DNA of 64,000 bases, taken from contig CM068842.1 in NCBI GenBank assembly GCA_028554795.2, positions 28,039,577 through 28,103,576 of the forward strand, in the 5' to 3' direction. Made by a program: the position numbers and the translations under genes. The DNA is from Sinohyriopsis cumingii. Its lineage: Eukaryota; Mollusca; Bivalvia; Unionida; Unionidae. Under the pieces are notes generated by a model, which searched no databases, had not been told where the DNA came from, and worked only from the letters and a program-made list of their open reading frames with translations. Of this stretch, positions 12,021 through 21,886 are shown piece by piece; the stretch's first letter is position 1, and each line of letters starts with the position of its first letter.

Positions 12021-12326
12021 ATATACACAACACTTGTAATAAACACGTATAATAAAGAATTCTTGGTCAATTTAAATCTTCCATTTCTTCGTACGAAGAG
12101 AAATAGACTTTTGCATTAGAAACCTGCGATTATTAAGCAAAAAATGTACAAAGTATTTCTATGACTGTTCATTTCAAAGTTAACTATTATTCGTTTAGAT
12201 ATGGCAATACAATGTCTTTTTTCACAAGAAAGTATGTGTTCAATTCTGTTTGATATCATGTTGCGAGGTTTTGAATTCATTACCAAATCACATTAAGTAG
12301 GACATGAATTTAGATCAATGGGAAGA

Positions 12327-12500
12327 CTTAGTAGCACACTTGGTAGAGCGTCGGACTCGTAATACAAGATTCGCGGGTTCAATGCCCGTCCAAGTCAGGC
12401 CGGATTGACTGCATCAGGATGTCCTTCGGAAAGACACTTAACTCCCATTTCCTTAGCATGATATAAAATAATGCATTAAAAGAGCCATCAAAAACAAACA
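12327..12500 (+). repeat. tRNA-derived SINE copy
   Basis: A tRNA-like head with box A-like acttggtagagcg and box B-like gggttcaatgccc is followed by gtccttcggaaagacactta and an A-rich tail aaaacaaacaaaaacaac. The same body is found reverse-complemented at about 59845-59962. It is not a functional tRNA because the cloverleaf does not close. Confidence 0.65.
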
Positions 12501-13257
12501 AAAACAACAATAAATTCCACAGCCTTCTAAGCATCTGGAATGGGAGAACAAACTGTATACTACAGCTGTTGTTTGTTTGTCTGTAGCATTGTACACATAT
12601 TTTAGGTTCTTTGAGTGTCTCTGTCTGGATGCTGTTATATATACGTACCGGTAGCCTTGTATGGATTTATGTTGGCTTTCTGTGATTAATATATAATAGT
12701 CATGTCTGTACTTTTTATAATGAAGAGTTATTATTGCAGTCTAATTAGGCTATTTCAGCAATATTAAGTATGTTCCTCACAGTTTCTTCAAAATCTTGCT
12801 TAATGTGTAAAATTTCTCAAAACGTTCGTATGGTATTCGCTGACTGTTAACATAACTGCTGTGTAACGCAGTTGTCATAATTTTATCGTGCTATTTTAAA
12901 TGTCTTACATAATATATCAACTTTTTTAAAATTTATAATTTAATGATATTTAAGGTGTATGTAGTTTTGTTTTTATGTTTTTGTAAGATCTCTCCATGTC
13001 TGCTTTAGACATTACCGCCATTGAGTCTTACGAACTTTCTTTTCCTTGATGTTGTGTCTTTGCTTTTAGTTTAGGTCTAATGCGACTGTTCGTTAAACAT
13101 GCTACCGTCTTACGATTGAAGTCTGTGCAAGTTTTCATGTTATGTGTTTCGGTTAGTGTTGGTAAAAATACTCTGTAGATTTTATGTTGCGTACAGTTAA
13201 CTTGATGCACCTAACTTAAATAAAACTGTGCTTGATTTGGCTCTAATTTTCCCTATA

Positions 13258-13487
13258 CCCCTTAACAGAGGCCTTACACTATCCCATATACTGTATTTCC
13301 CCTTAGCAGAGGCCTTACGCTATCCCATATACTGTATTTTCCCTTAAAAGAGACCTTGCACTATCTCATATACTGTATTTCCCCTTAACAGAGGCCTTAC
13401 ACTATCCCATATACTGTATTCCTCTTAACAGAGGCCTTACACGATCCCATGTACTGTATTTCCCCTTAACATAGGCCTTACACTCTC
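13258..13487. repeat. 44-46 bp minisatellite, about five copies
   Basis: Five tandem copies of a unit containing cccttaacagaggccttaca and ctatcccatatactgtattt, with a few substitutions per copy. It is non-coding. Confidence 0.95.
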
Positions 13488-13704
13488 TCTAGACCGTGTT
13501 TACTACTTCTGAGACAGAGGCATACTATATAATAAGATAAACTCATTCATAAATAAATAATTTCTTTTTTGTGTGAAAATAAAACACACCCACATCCAAA
13601 TGTTTCAACTGGTTAAACAAGAGATGAGATATGTTTGATAAGATTTTGAAATTTGACACTGAGTGAGACCGGACTGTGAGGACTTCATGTCATAATATGT
13701 TAGA

Positions 13705-13705
13705 A

Positions 13706-13757
<52 letters not shown>

Positions 13758-13771
13758 GTAGTAGTAGTAGT
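13705..13771. repeat. (AAT)n then (AGT)n microsatellite
   Basis: About eighteen AAT units followed by about five AGT units. Its translation gives poly-N/poly-S only, so it is not a gene. The partner arm has a (TTA)n tract at 59289-59320 at the equivalent place. Confidence 0.95.
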
Positions 13772-15489
13772 ATATCAGAAGTAATGTTTTTTCTAGAAAA
13801 TAAACCGATCATATATATTTCGAAGAAGACTTATATAAAAAGTACAAGGTTAAAGAAACGGGGCTGAAACGAGTTCAAACTTTCAGAGGAAATGAAGATA
13901 GAGGAAGTATTGTGAAATTGAATTTCTTTGGTAACGAATATCCACGAAAATTACATACGCCTAGAAATTAAGAATTATTAATTAGGTGTTAAGGAAAACA
14001 GCATGCCTCACGCCGTTTTATCATCTATTCATTGCCAAACTTAAACCCATGAATATTTGTTTTTCTTACGGTATGTTTTATTACATGGTTTCTTCGAAGA
14101 CGAACTGTTTTTAAGATAAATCGAAAAATATATATCAGGACGGAATTGGGAGAAGTTGAGTATAATTAACTAATACGAGTATATAATTAGCTTTCATCAG
14201 GAGTTACTACAATGTTTACTTATGTAATTTTTTGCAAATTCTGACCTCTTTTAGAGAACTAAAGCCATTGTTCTAATCCTAAAAAACAAATATATACAAG
14301 CGACGTCTCTGGACCGAGATATTCGTACAGCCGAGGAATCGAATACAACACAAAGTCAATGTCTTATTTCGACTTCTGCCTCAGATACGTGTATACATTG
14401 AGTTCCTAGTTATATTCCATTGACGGTCACTGGACCCTTGAAACTCCATCTACATGTCTTACCTGAAAGAGGCAAATGGAAAGCAACAAGAAAAAGCTTA
14501 AAAATCCGAAAATGAATAGCATTGAATGTTCTCTATTCGAGGTTTTATGTATTTTAAATTATATTCTTAATTATAAGTCTAAATGATTTTAACATGTAGA
14601 CTTATAATTAAGAACAATACGCTAGAGAAATAAACTGTTTTGTTACTTAATCTTTTAAATTGATACATTATTGAACGCAAATTGACTGTATTTTCGCTAA
14701 ACCTCCTTAAATATGAAACTAGTTTCATACTGTAATTTAGCTTATTAAAGGTTTCGTAATCACCATAGCAGAATACACTGTTTGACCGCCATTATGATCT
14801 TAATATTGTGGGTTGTTTCGATATGGTCATCATGATTTGGGTATAGGTCTTCATTATTTGTGTGTACGTCATAATAAAGTATGATTATGATGGGTCTAAT
14901 TAATTTTTGTCCATTACTGTCTGTTACATTATATTAACCAATAGCTACATGAAAATATCACCCAGGAAGATGTACTTGGCTCCAGCAGAGTACCTGGTGA
15001 CTTTCATTATTTGTTTTCATTAGGCATTTAAATGTAAATACATGCAATTCCTGGCCATTAATTCATGGAAAAAACTGAGGTTCAAGATACATTTTAGCGA
15101 CAGAGTATAAAGAAAACAGAAGTTGGAATAAAACCTGAAATACTTAAGGATTTATTCACCACCAGAATTTATAACACCAAATGCAGCATCATGCTATATT
15201 TAAGACAGTGACAAACGTTTTGCTACCGTTTTTAAAATTTATTTGTAAAATTTTTTATCAAGGGATACAATTTGTTCTTGGCACAGTAGATACACTTAAC
15301 AAGCATAAAACATTTAACCAGGCAAATCATGTTTAGACCTAGCACCGTATTGGAGAATTGGTTTATAATTTTTGCATACATGCATTAAAAGTAATCTGCT
15401 CATAATAATTTAATAAATCTTTTATTTAATTTTTATCTACACATATTCCAGCACGAAGATCGGATAAAGTCATTGTTAAGGACATGCTT

Positions 15490-15600
15490 GGTTTAAGCAT
15501 TTTATTCTCACAATATGATATATGGGAGTTATTATAAGTTCTAACAACTTAATTAGCGATCTCCCATGACACAATTATTTTAAAATGACGTAAGTGTACC
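15490..15600 (+). repeat. about 110-bp direct repeat, copy 1
   Basis: The segment containing cttggtttaagcattttattctcacaat, gatacaatgggag-like and catgacgtaagtgt words recurs at 16136-16262. Between the copies lie a GA microsatellite (15626-15668) and about 450 bases without recognisable genes. Copy 2 ends 210 bases before the Polinton terminus. Confidence 0.75.
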
Positions 15601-15623
15601 AAAACCTAATAATGAAAAATGAT

Positions 15624-15625
<2 letters not shown>

Positions 15626-15668
<43 letters not shown>
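15626..15668. repeat. (GA)n microsatellite
   Basis: About 21 GA units. The 75-codon frame across it is an artefact (RERERE). Confidence 0.95.
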
Positions 15669-15670
<2 letters not shown>

Positions 15671-16135
15671 GTGGGGTAAGCTGTGGAATGAAATCATTCA
15701 GGATTTGAGTAAATTATTGAATATTGTTCGTTATCATCGTGAAATAGGTTTTAGAGTTCTCTATTTTTCATTGGCATCACCCTTTCCGCAAAGGGGTAAA
15801 TCTAAGCTAACAGGTTACTAAGAGCAATTTTCTCCTCAGCACGATTTGTTCCTGACTATAATTGGGGCAGAACATAAAGAAATGCATGCGGGTTTCTGTG
15901 GCACCGGAGGAATAAAAGGCGGTGGCAACAAGTTTAACATGATAGAGGTCAGCCTTGAATGTGCTTACGTTATGACGCAGTCAAACACGAGCATTATCTA
16001 GGGTTGGATGACAAACACTGGGCACTTTACTGAATTCGATATTTTGTACCTTAACACTTGTTCAATGTACTGCAAGATGTACTCTTCATTTATTAGAAAG
16101 CAGTGTAACTATCTATCACGCTTCTGGCTATTGAA

Positions 16136-16262
16136 CATACTTGGTTTAAACATGTTATTCTCACAATTTGATACAATGGGAGCTGGTACAAGTTCTCACA
16201 ACTTAAATAGCCCTCTCCCTTCTTTTGTAATTATTCTACACATTTCTACATGACGTAAGTGT
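16136..16262 (+). repeat. about 110-bp direct repeat, copy 2
   Basis: Second copy of 15490-15600, sharing ttggttta, atgttattctcacaattt, acaatgggag and catgacgtaagtgt. Confidence 0.75.
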
Positions 16263-16470
16263 GGGAAAAACAATCTGGATAGTTTTAAAACCACCTCAGC
16301 AAATATCCGAAGGACCTTATTCGTTCAATGTAAATATTAACCTTCTTTGCCAGACCCGATCAAATACTTATGACATAATACAACATACAATAGAAGTGTG
16401 CTGAGATTTTTTTCAAGTAACTTACATACACTGTGATACAGATAAATAAGCGGAAACAAAAACTGGAAGT

Positions 16471-16850
16471 AGTCGGGGGGGTGGGGGCACTTTACGGACA
16501 ATGGGGAAAATACATTACAGACCCCCATGGGGCACGTTTACAGACAAGATTTTTCACACAACCCTGGGCACGTTTACGGACAATGGGAATTGAACATAGG
16601 GAGTATTGGGTCTGTATACGGACGAGGGAAAGTGACGTTGTTATATAGGGACAATAGGCGTGGAACAGGTGAGGTGACGTAACGGTACTGAAGATTGGTA
16701 ACAATGTTGCAAGGGGCTGACCTCAATCGGGCCAAACAGCAAACAGTGACAGGGGGTAGCGGTTAAGTTCAGCTAGTTTAGCGGGTGGTGGGTAAGTTCA
16801 GCTAGTTCATCTATACCAATAAACCAGCGCTTGACGGGGGCGGGACTGGC
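16471..16850 (+). repeat. Polinton left terminal inverted repeat
   Basis: Shared with the right end in reverse complement: ggaattgaacatagggagta, ttgggtctgtatacggac, gaggtgacgtaa, actgaagattggtaacaatg, gggccaaacagcaaacagtg and the inner ctataccaataaa. The left copy carries an extra stretch of about 70 bases at its outer end (16497-16567), where gggcac-tttac(a/g)gacaa occurs three times, apparently an internal duplication of the terminus. Two copies of gtaagttcagctagtt lie at 16765-16808. Confidence 0.95.
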
Positions 16851-17077
16851 GGGACAGTCGCATAGGTCTTCTTCTCTTCCTCAAACTTCTTCTGACTTCT
16901 GGACCATAGATGATGGACTCTCTTTAAACAGTCTCGTCTCTCCACATAAATTCTTCGTTTCCAAACGCTCATACCGGTGATTCGGATAATTGTACATGAT
17001 GACTGCACATACATGGGTAAATCCGGGGGGAACAGCATCGACGATTCGAGGGTAGATGATTCTACGTTTGTCCACAT
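16811..17077 (-). CDS. small ORF at the left end of the Polinton, unknown
   Basis: An 88-codon minus-strand frame, MWTNVESSTLE... to ...SAGLLV, whose last codons lie inside the terminal inverted repeat. A TATAAAT box on the minus strand (17121-17127) lies about 45-50 bases upstream of the ATG, close to the spacing seen at other genes of this element. The overlapping frame 17075-16881 is open too and reads more like protein (YNYPNHRYERLETKNL); the two could be one gene with a frameshift near 16890, where a Lys/Glu-rich stretch passes from one to the other. The product would be small, basic and without a recognised domain. Confidence 0.4.
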   Translation of the reverse strand: MWTNVESSTLESSMLFPPDLPMYVQSSCTIIRITGMSVWKRRIYVERRDCLKRVHHLWSRSQKKFEEEKKTYATVPPVPPPSSAGLLV

Positions 17078-17252
17078 CTTGTGACGAGAACAGGTGAAGG
17101 GAATGATATGAACTGCGGTTATTTATAGTGGAAGAGCGGATCGAAAGGGATTGAGTTTTTTCACCAATCCTAACACGCGTTACAAAATTTAGTCACAGTG
17201 TGGAGTCTGTCTTCCAATCCCAAGAGAATTGACTGTGATGTCACATTCTTAA

Positions 17253-17258
17253 TATAGG
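17253..17258 (+). promoter_or_regulatory. TATA-like box upstream of gene A
   Basis: TATAGG (17253-17258) lies 54 bases before the ATG at 17307. The other TATA-to-ATG distances in this element are 52-57 bases, which supports 17307 as the original start. Confidence 0.45.
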
Positions 17259-17306
17259 TGTGGTAGCGTCTGTGCGCCGTGAATCAATGCGACAGAGTTT
17301 TCAAAC

Positions 17307-17940
17307 ATGACGGAAACTAAGAAGACTCTGAATTGGGGATGCACCGGCCGTGGAGACGAGAAGCGATGGTATAGCAGCCGCTGCCAGAGTCAACACAGTT
17401 CTACATCTAGAAGAGGTCGGTTTTAATTGGGATTTAGTCGATTTTCTTTCTTCTTCGCAAGACTTTGTTCCGTTACCAGTACCTTCGCCACCTTTTCCTT
17501 TACCACACATCGTGGATTTTAAACAGATACAGAAAGAAGAATTGGAGAAATTTTTACAACAGCAGAAAGAAGCAGAACAAGCTTTTGTCCTTCAACAGCG
17601 AGAAAAAGAGGCAAGAAGAAGGAAACAATAGGAAGAAGAAGCAGCAGCAGAGAAGAAACAAGGCCTAGGAGAAAAGGAGGACAGTGAAAGTCAAACAGTG
17701 ACAGTACTCTTAGACATTTTAGCCGAGTTAAGAAGTCTGAAACAAATGTATCAGACCTCTTTAATACGACCCAAGAGAAAAAGACCTTCCCAAGCCAAAC
17801 AACCCTACCCTGTTACTACGCCTGCGATACTACCCCTAGTGATTTCTACCAAATCACCATCGACAGTAGCCAGTCCAGAAGTAAGCCTTGGCCGTGGCAA
17901 AGACTTAAGGCAGTTAGAGCTGATTACGTTCCGTTCCTGA
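17307..17940 (+). pseudogene. Polinton accessory gene A, coiled-coil protein with histone-type 3' end
   Basis: The ATG at 17307 opens a short frame (MTETKKTLNWG...). From 17350 the +1-shifted frame is open to 17940 apart from a single TAG at 17629. The product would be about 200 residues: a hydrophobic/proline segment (FVPLPVPSPPFPLP), a long Glu/Gln/Lys coiled coil (EELEKFLQQQKEAEQAF), a second helix (LLDILAELRSLKQMYQ), a basic RPKRKRP patch that could act in nuclear import, and a Ser/Thr/Pro tail. No known domain was recognised. It ends 35 bases before a histone-like stem-loop (17976-17991), as do genes B, C and D at the other end of the element. Only one frameshift and one nonsense codon disrupt it. 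Confidence 0.6.
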
Positions 17941-17975
17941 GTTTTTTTTTATATATAAAAAAACAAACACCCAAC

Positions 17976-18013
17976 GGTCTTTTTCAGGGCTACCCACATC
18001 TCTCGAAAAGAGA
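17976..18013 (+). promoter_or_regulatory. histone-type 3' processing signal, copy 1
   Basis: GGTCTT-TTTC-AGGGCT (17976-17991) folds into a six-pair stem (with G-U pairs) and a four-base TTTC loop, followed by ACCCA. GAAAAGAGA (18005-18013) begins 13 bases after the stem. This is the layout of metazoan replication-dependent histone mRNA 3' ends: a stem-loop for SLBP, cleavage after ACCCA, and a purine-rich downstream element pairing with U7 snRNA. Three further copies are at 28873, 29751 and 30781. Confidence 0.85.
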
Positions 18014-18180
18014 TAGTATTCATTTTGCCAAAACAGTTAAAACTCAAAATCCCTTTTTTGCCCATGATGTACGTATGAGAGTGAGTGCGTGAGTGTAGGT
18101 CCATGTTCTAAAAAATCAAAACATAGAGACACTTAATGTTTTCTGTCTGGTCTATTCTTGTACAAAGTTTACAATCCAAT
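18014..18180. other. spacer between convergent genes A and the zinc-knuckle gene
   Basis: No gene seen. It contains a GAGTG/GTGAGT-rich stretch (18078-18095) resembling the gtgtggagtgagtg-like sequence after gene C. Confidence 0.4.
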
Positions 18181-18700
18181 TCACAACACAGCAGAACACT
18201 TTAAAAAGTTCATAGACCTCTTTTGTGTCTTTGTTCGCCCTCTATGTTTTTTAAATTTCTTCACTTTCACAGGTTTTTCCTCCTCTTCTTCCTCACTTTC
18301 TCCTCGTTTTCTTTTTTCTGTCTTAGTTCTTCTTTTGGGGAGGGTACCTCTTCTTCCAGTTCGGAACCTCTCTCTTCCTCTTGCTCCTGTTGTTTCTTAG
18401 GGCATTCTGAAGACCAATGTCCTTTCTGTTGACAATAATAACAGGTATCTTGACTTTTGTCTCTTTTGACGCATGTCATGCCTTTTTGACTGTCGGGACA
18501 CTCTGTAGCCCAATGCCCTTTCTTATTATCCAGAAAGGAGGGGGAGTAGTCCGTCGGCTTATCTAAAGAAAACTTTGGTATGACATCTCGCAAAGCTCTT
18601 ATCAGAAGTTCGATCTGTGTTGGCACTTCGATCTTTCTGGTTCGTTTGAGAGAGAAATGAATACTGGAAGGGAAGACATTGACCCTTTTTATATACACTG
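18181..18700 (-). pseudogene. Polinton minus-strand CCHC zinc-knuckle protein
   Basis: The frame 18698-18267 (143 codons) is open. In order it has an N-terminal basic segment (HFSLKRTRKIEVPTQ), a helix (IELLIRALRDVIP), a half zinc knuckle lacking its first cysteines (KKGHWATECP), an intact CCHC knuckle (CYYCQQKGHWSSEC: C-x2-C-x4-H-x4-C) and a long Glu/Lys coiled coil. A shift near 18270 leads into a frame ending at 18181 with a basic tail (KVKKFKKHRGRTKTQ). CCHC knuckles bind single-stranded nucleic acid. They are usual in retroviral Gag but I do not know them as a standard Polinton gene, so it may be captured. A minus-strand TATATAAAA is at about 18686-18694. No ATG fits the long frame; one at about 18680 leads in by another frame. 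It is divergently transcribed from the polymerase. Confidence 0.65.
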
Positions 18701-18712
18701 GTCTGACATTGA

Positions 18713-18718
18713 TATAAA
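18713..18718 (+). promoter_or_regulatory. TATA box for the truncated DNA polymerase gene
   Basis: TATAAA at 18713-18718, 54 bases before the ATG at 18767. It lies between two divergently read genes and within 20 bases of a minus-strand TATA, so 18680-18766 may be a bidirectional promoter. A pyrimidine tract ending cag (18748-18760) just before the ATG also resembles a splice acceptor. Confidence 0.55.
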
Positions 18719-18766
18719 GGGGCCCATGTCGTTTAAAATGTAGTCATTTTACTTTTTTCAGTAAAG

Positions 18767-20590
18767 ATGAAGTTAGGACAGCAAGGGTACCAAGTGGTGG
18801 AAATGTGGGAACACGAGTACGATCACCGTTTAAAAACCGATCTCGAGTTTAAAAGCATTGTGGAAAGTTACAAGCTGGTGGACCTTCTGAACCAACGGAA
18901 TAGTTTGGATGGAGGACGGACGAATGACATGTGTTTGCTGTACCACGCCGACGAGGAGAAAGGAGAAAAAATCAAATACTTGGACGTGTGTTCGATTATC
19001 CTTACGTGTGCAAATATTGTCACTATGGCACCCCCAAATGATGACCGAACACATCGACGTGGACAACATTCGACAATACGAAGGATTTATTAAATGCAAA
19101 GTCTTGCCTCCCACGGACTTGTAACATCCCGTTTTACCTCACCATTGCCAAGGAAAACTGACGTTTCCCTTGTGCCGTACTTGTGCCAAAACGTGCAATC
19201 AAGACCAGACTTGTTAGCACATCCAGAAAGAGCGAGACTTGACGAGAACGTGGGTCAGCGTGGAATTCTTCAAAGCTCTGGATCTGGGATGCCAACTATT
19301 AGAAGTGTACGAAACTTACCACTTTCCCAAGACAGAACGGTGCCACAAGGGCGACCAAACTCAGAAAGGCATTTTCGCATACTAGGTGGATGCCATTTTG
19401 AAACTGAAACAAGAAGCCAGTGGCTATCCTTCCTGGTGCCACACTCCCAAAGACCAAACGAAATTCAAAGAAAAATACTGGGAACAGGAAGGCATCGCTT
19501 CCGACAACGTAGAGAAAAACTAAGGAAGGCGATCGTTTGCTAAAGTGATGTCAAATTGCTGGTGGGGCAAAGTGGCACAACGACTATGTTTACCCAAGAC
19601 GGATTATTTGACAGAACCTTCCCGCTACTTCCAGATGATTCACGACAAAACCAAATACATGAACACGTGGACGCCCTTCATGAGGATTTGATCCTAGTCA
19701 CTTACGAAGAAGAATTGGACTCCGTAGAAGCTGATGATTTTGGAAATGTCATCATTGCAGCTTACTTGACAGCTCATGCTCGCTTAAAATTATACGAAGG
19801 TTTAGAACCGTTAGGAGATCGTGTCCTTTATCTTGACACGGACAGTTGCATCTACATCGATCGGCTGGGTCACCGGCACCCTAACATCGAAGGAGACCGT
19901 TTCGGAGCCTAGACGGACGAGCACCACGACGACAAAATTCTAAGTTTTGCTAGTGGCGGTCCTAAAAATTGCGGTTACGAATACCGGGACCCACAAGGAA
20001 AAGTGCACACGGAGTGTAAAGTGAAAGGATTGACTGTCAATTATCGCACCAGTCGACTGGTGAACTTTGGTTTATTGAAAGAAGACTTGCAGTCTGGAGA
20101 GGATGAAAACTTTCAAGTGACCACCTGTGAACCGCACAAGATTGTACGTTTACCCACACACCAAATCGTCAGTCCGCCTTTGGAAAAAGTGTATCAAATG
20201 GTGTACCAGAAGCGAGTGCGACTTATGAATCACTTCAGTTTGCCGTACAAACACGTCGATATTGGTCAGCATATGAAAAGGGAAAACGTCCAAGGCGGAT
20301 AGTTCATTGTAACTACAAAGACCAAGAGTTGTGATTCTAAATTCAAACGTCCAGTTGAAAAGGTAACTTTTAAACTTGTGCCAATGCCAGTACCAGAAGA
20401 AGAACCCGTCACCTAGGACATCCAATCCCTTCAAGAAAGGATTGTCATGGACATTCCAGGAAGACCATTCCGAGAGGCCACCTGTGTAACTGTACCTAAT
20501 GTAGAGACCATAAGAACATTACACACTTTTCCTAGATCACCTCTGTTACCAAAATCATGTTGTACAGTGACTTTGAATATTCCACTTTGA
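18767..20590 (+). pseudogene. polB: Polinton family B DNA polymerase (palm/thumb only), broken
   Basis: Protein-primed-type family B polymerase. Frame 18767-19093 starts MKLGQQGYQVVEMWEHEYD and holds GGRTND and motif A (KYLDVCS), with a one-base break inside motif A. The palm continues in shifted frames. Motif B lies around 19540 (KVMSNCWWGKVAQ), motif C in frame 19556-19912 (VLYLDTDSCIYID), and the later palm around 19930 (SFASGGPKNCGY) and 20030 (LTVNYRTSRLVNF). The frame from 20003 runs to TGA 20588-20590 through TAGs at 20300 and 20414; another TAG is at 19910. At least three frameshifts are needed. Nothing upstream corresponds to the 3'-5' exonuclease half that normally precedes this segment: that space is taken by a minus-strand zinc-knuckle gene. 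The gene is followed by AATAAA at 20676. Confidence 0.9.
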
Positions 20591-20675
20591 TCGTTGTGAT
20601 GTGTATTTTATCGCTGTACTTAATCATTTGGCTTTTATGTATTTTTGTCTTTCGTGTTGTTCCATTTTAACTTGC

Positions 20676-20704
20676 AATAAACGTGTCCTGATAAATGTAT
20701 AAAA
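20676..20704 (+). promoter_or_regulatory. poly(A) signal of polymerase and TATA box of ATPase gene
   Basis: AATAAA (20676-20681) closes the polymerase transcript. Only 17 bases later TATAAAA (20698-20704) begins, 54 bases ahead of the ATPase ATG at 20752. The genes are thus separate, tightly packed transcription units. Confidence 0.65.
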
Positions 20705-20751
20705 GCTCTTGTATTGTCTGTCTTCGTGTCAAAAGTGACGTTCCCTGCACT

Positions 20752-21456
20752 ATGGCTACCTCTACTGTCTATGCTCCCTCGTCCTCCACTTTCAAAGTCA
20801 TCGACAAACACTTAGATCGTGCAAGCTGGGAGGCCTTGTATCTTCCCCATCCCTTTAATATGTTAATTGCCGGACCTAGCGGTTCAGTGAAAACCGAATT
20901 TGTCAAATTTTTTATGGAACATTAACATCGTTTGATCGATCGTCCACCTAAACGGATCGTGTGATGTTACAAAGAGTGGCAATCGGCGTACCGTCTCTAA
21001 CCAGAAAGTCAAGGTAATTCCATCGTTGTTTGTGGGAGGCATTCCTAGCGAAGATGACGGGATCGTGTCTGAACCCAGTCAAACTCATCTGGTCATTTTC
21101 GACGGCTTGTTAGGAGAAGACGAAGAAGAAATTAAACTGGTTTACGATCAATGGGCATCATCGTAATGCCTGTGTCATTAATATCACTCAAAATTTGTTT
21201 CAATAAAGTAAAGCCCATCGCACCATCAGTCTCAATACTTATTACGTGAAATAGAGATAAATCGCAAGTGCAAGTCTTAGCCAAACAGTTAGGAACGCCT
21301 TGTCTGACTCATGCGTACGACGATGCCACTCAAACCCCACAAGCCTATTTACTCGTGGATTTACCTCCCAGATTATTTGTGATTTCGTACCCATCTGTCT
21401 CACCACTGGTGCCAAGACGGAGGGCCTGTCGTGTACACGTCCCCGTCGTCGACTTA
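20752..21456 (+). pseudogene. Polinton packaging ATPase (FtsK/HerA-like), broken
   Basis: Presumed genome-packaging motor. ATG 20752; LPHPFNMLIAGPSGSVKTEF carries the Walker A loop, with V in place of the second conserved glycine before KT, which should impair nucleotide binding. Stops follow at 20923 (TAA), 20962 (TGA, where family members have an aromatic before CY.EWQ) and 20998 (TAA). After a frameshift, the Walker B strand reads HLVIFDGLLGE (about 21090). A VINITQNLFQ segment marks the sensor region near 21180. The C-terminal part (21268 onward) reads AKQLGTP, DDATQTPQAYLLVDL. At least three frames are used. The order after the polymerase and before the small basic genes is usual for the family. 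Confidence 0.85.
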
Positions 21457-21529
21457 ACAACAACAAAACATCAACAACAAAATATATGAAAACCTCAGAC
21501 ACTTTGGGTCTGCCTCTCACAGCGTCAAC

Positions 21530-21886
21530 ATGACGTCCCTTCAGTCTCATCTTCCCGTCAAATCGATTCGTGCATTGTACGGCATCACAAATACGTGCTC
21601 GTGCCATAGAAGCCAGTCTCAAAGAAGTCCTACGATGGTTTACGGTGACAGCACGTCAATTACTGCAAGGCATCATTCATTCTCATCATCAAACCAAACA
21701 CTTTTTGACAGAAACAAAATAGCCTTCACACAACTGGCCGATCTCCGCATCGACGCTCAAACCAAAAAGCAAATCATTTTGAAACCTGGAGGTAGCATTT
21801 CCCTAGGAGGTGTCATCATTCGCTCCCTCTTAAAATGGGATCCTAATGCCCCCAATGTCCTCCCCAAGAAAAAAAGTCACTCCTAA
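21530..21886 (+). pseudogene. Polinton small basic protein, first candidate
   Basis: A 118-codon frame. Its last third, LADLRIDAQTKKQIILKPGG then SISLGGVIIRSLL, is a basic stretch followed by a glycine-rich hydrophobic tail, matching in style the next small gene (22431-22830). The N-terminal two thirds make better protein when read across frames (helical, with a LLQG-like word), so a frameshift is likely near 21700. It could be one of the short DNA- or membrane-binding virion proteins that sit next to the ATPase in Polintons; function unknown. Confidence 0.45.

Larger units (their letters stand above)
12020..15530 (+). repeat. left arm of a long diverged inverted duplication (partner 57040-60240)
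   Basis: Read in reverse complement, the segment tracks 60240 down to 57040 over its whole length with many substitutions and small indels. Anchors are cttcgtacgaagag (12090s with 60190s), ctatgactgttcatttcaaagttaacta (12160s), gatgctgttat...acgtaccggtagcc (12630-12655 with 59630-59660), the AAT/TTA tract (13705 with 59289), cgacgtctctgga (14302 with 58690), gtacgtcat...aataaagtatgatt (14865 with 57700) and gcttggtttaagc (15489 with 57070). The 44-bp minisatellite at 13258-13487 has no evident partner. The copies share an internal SINE, so it was present before the copies separated. Confidence 0.8.

Noticed and set aside
12327-12400. tRNA gene
   Set aside because: Box A and B are present but acceptor and anticodon stems do not pair, and the SINE body and A-rich tail follow.
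13676-13867. Poly-N/poly-S frame, and the RERERE frame at 15594-15821
   Set aside because: They arise from trinucleotide and GA repeats and carry no other coding signal.
17976-18013. Possibility that the stem-loops belong to true histone genes
   Set aside because: No core or linker histone fold is encoded upstream of any of the four. The neighbouring frames are coiled-coil or Pro/Gln-rich proteins within Polinton termini.
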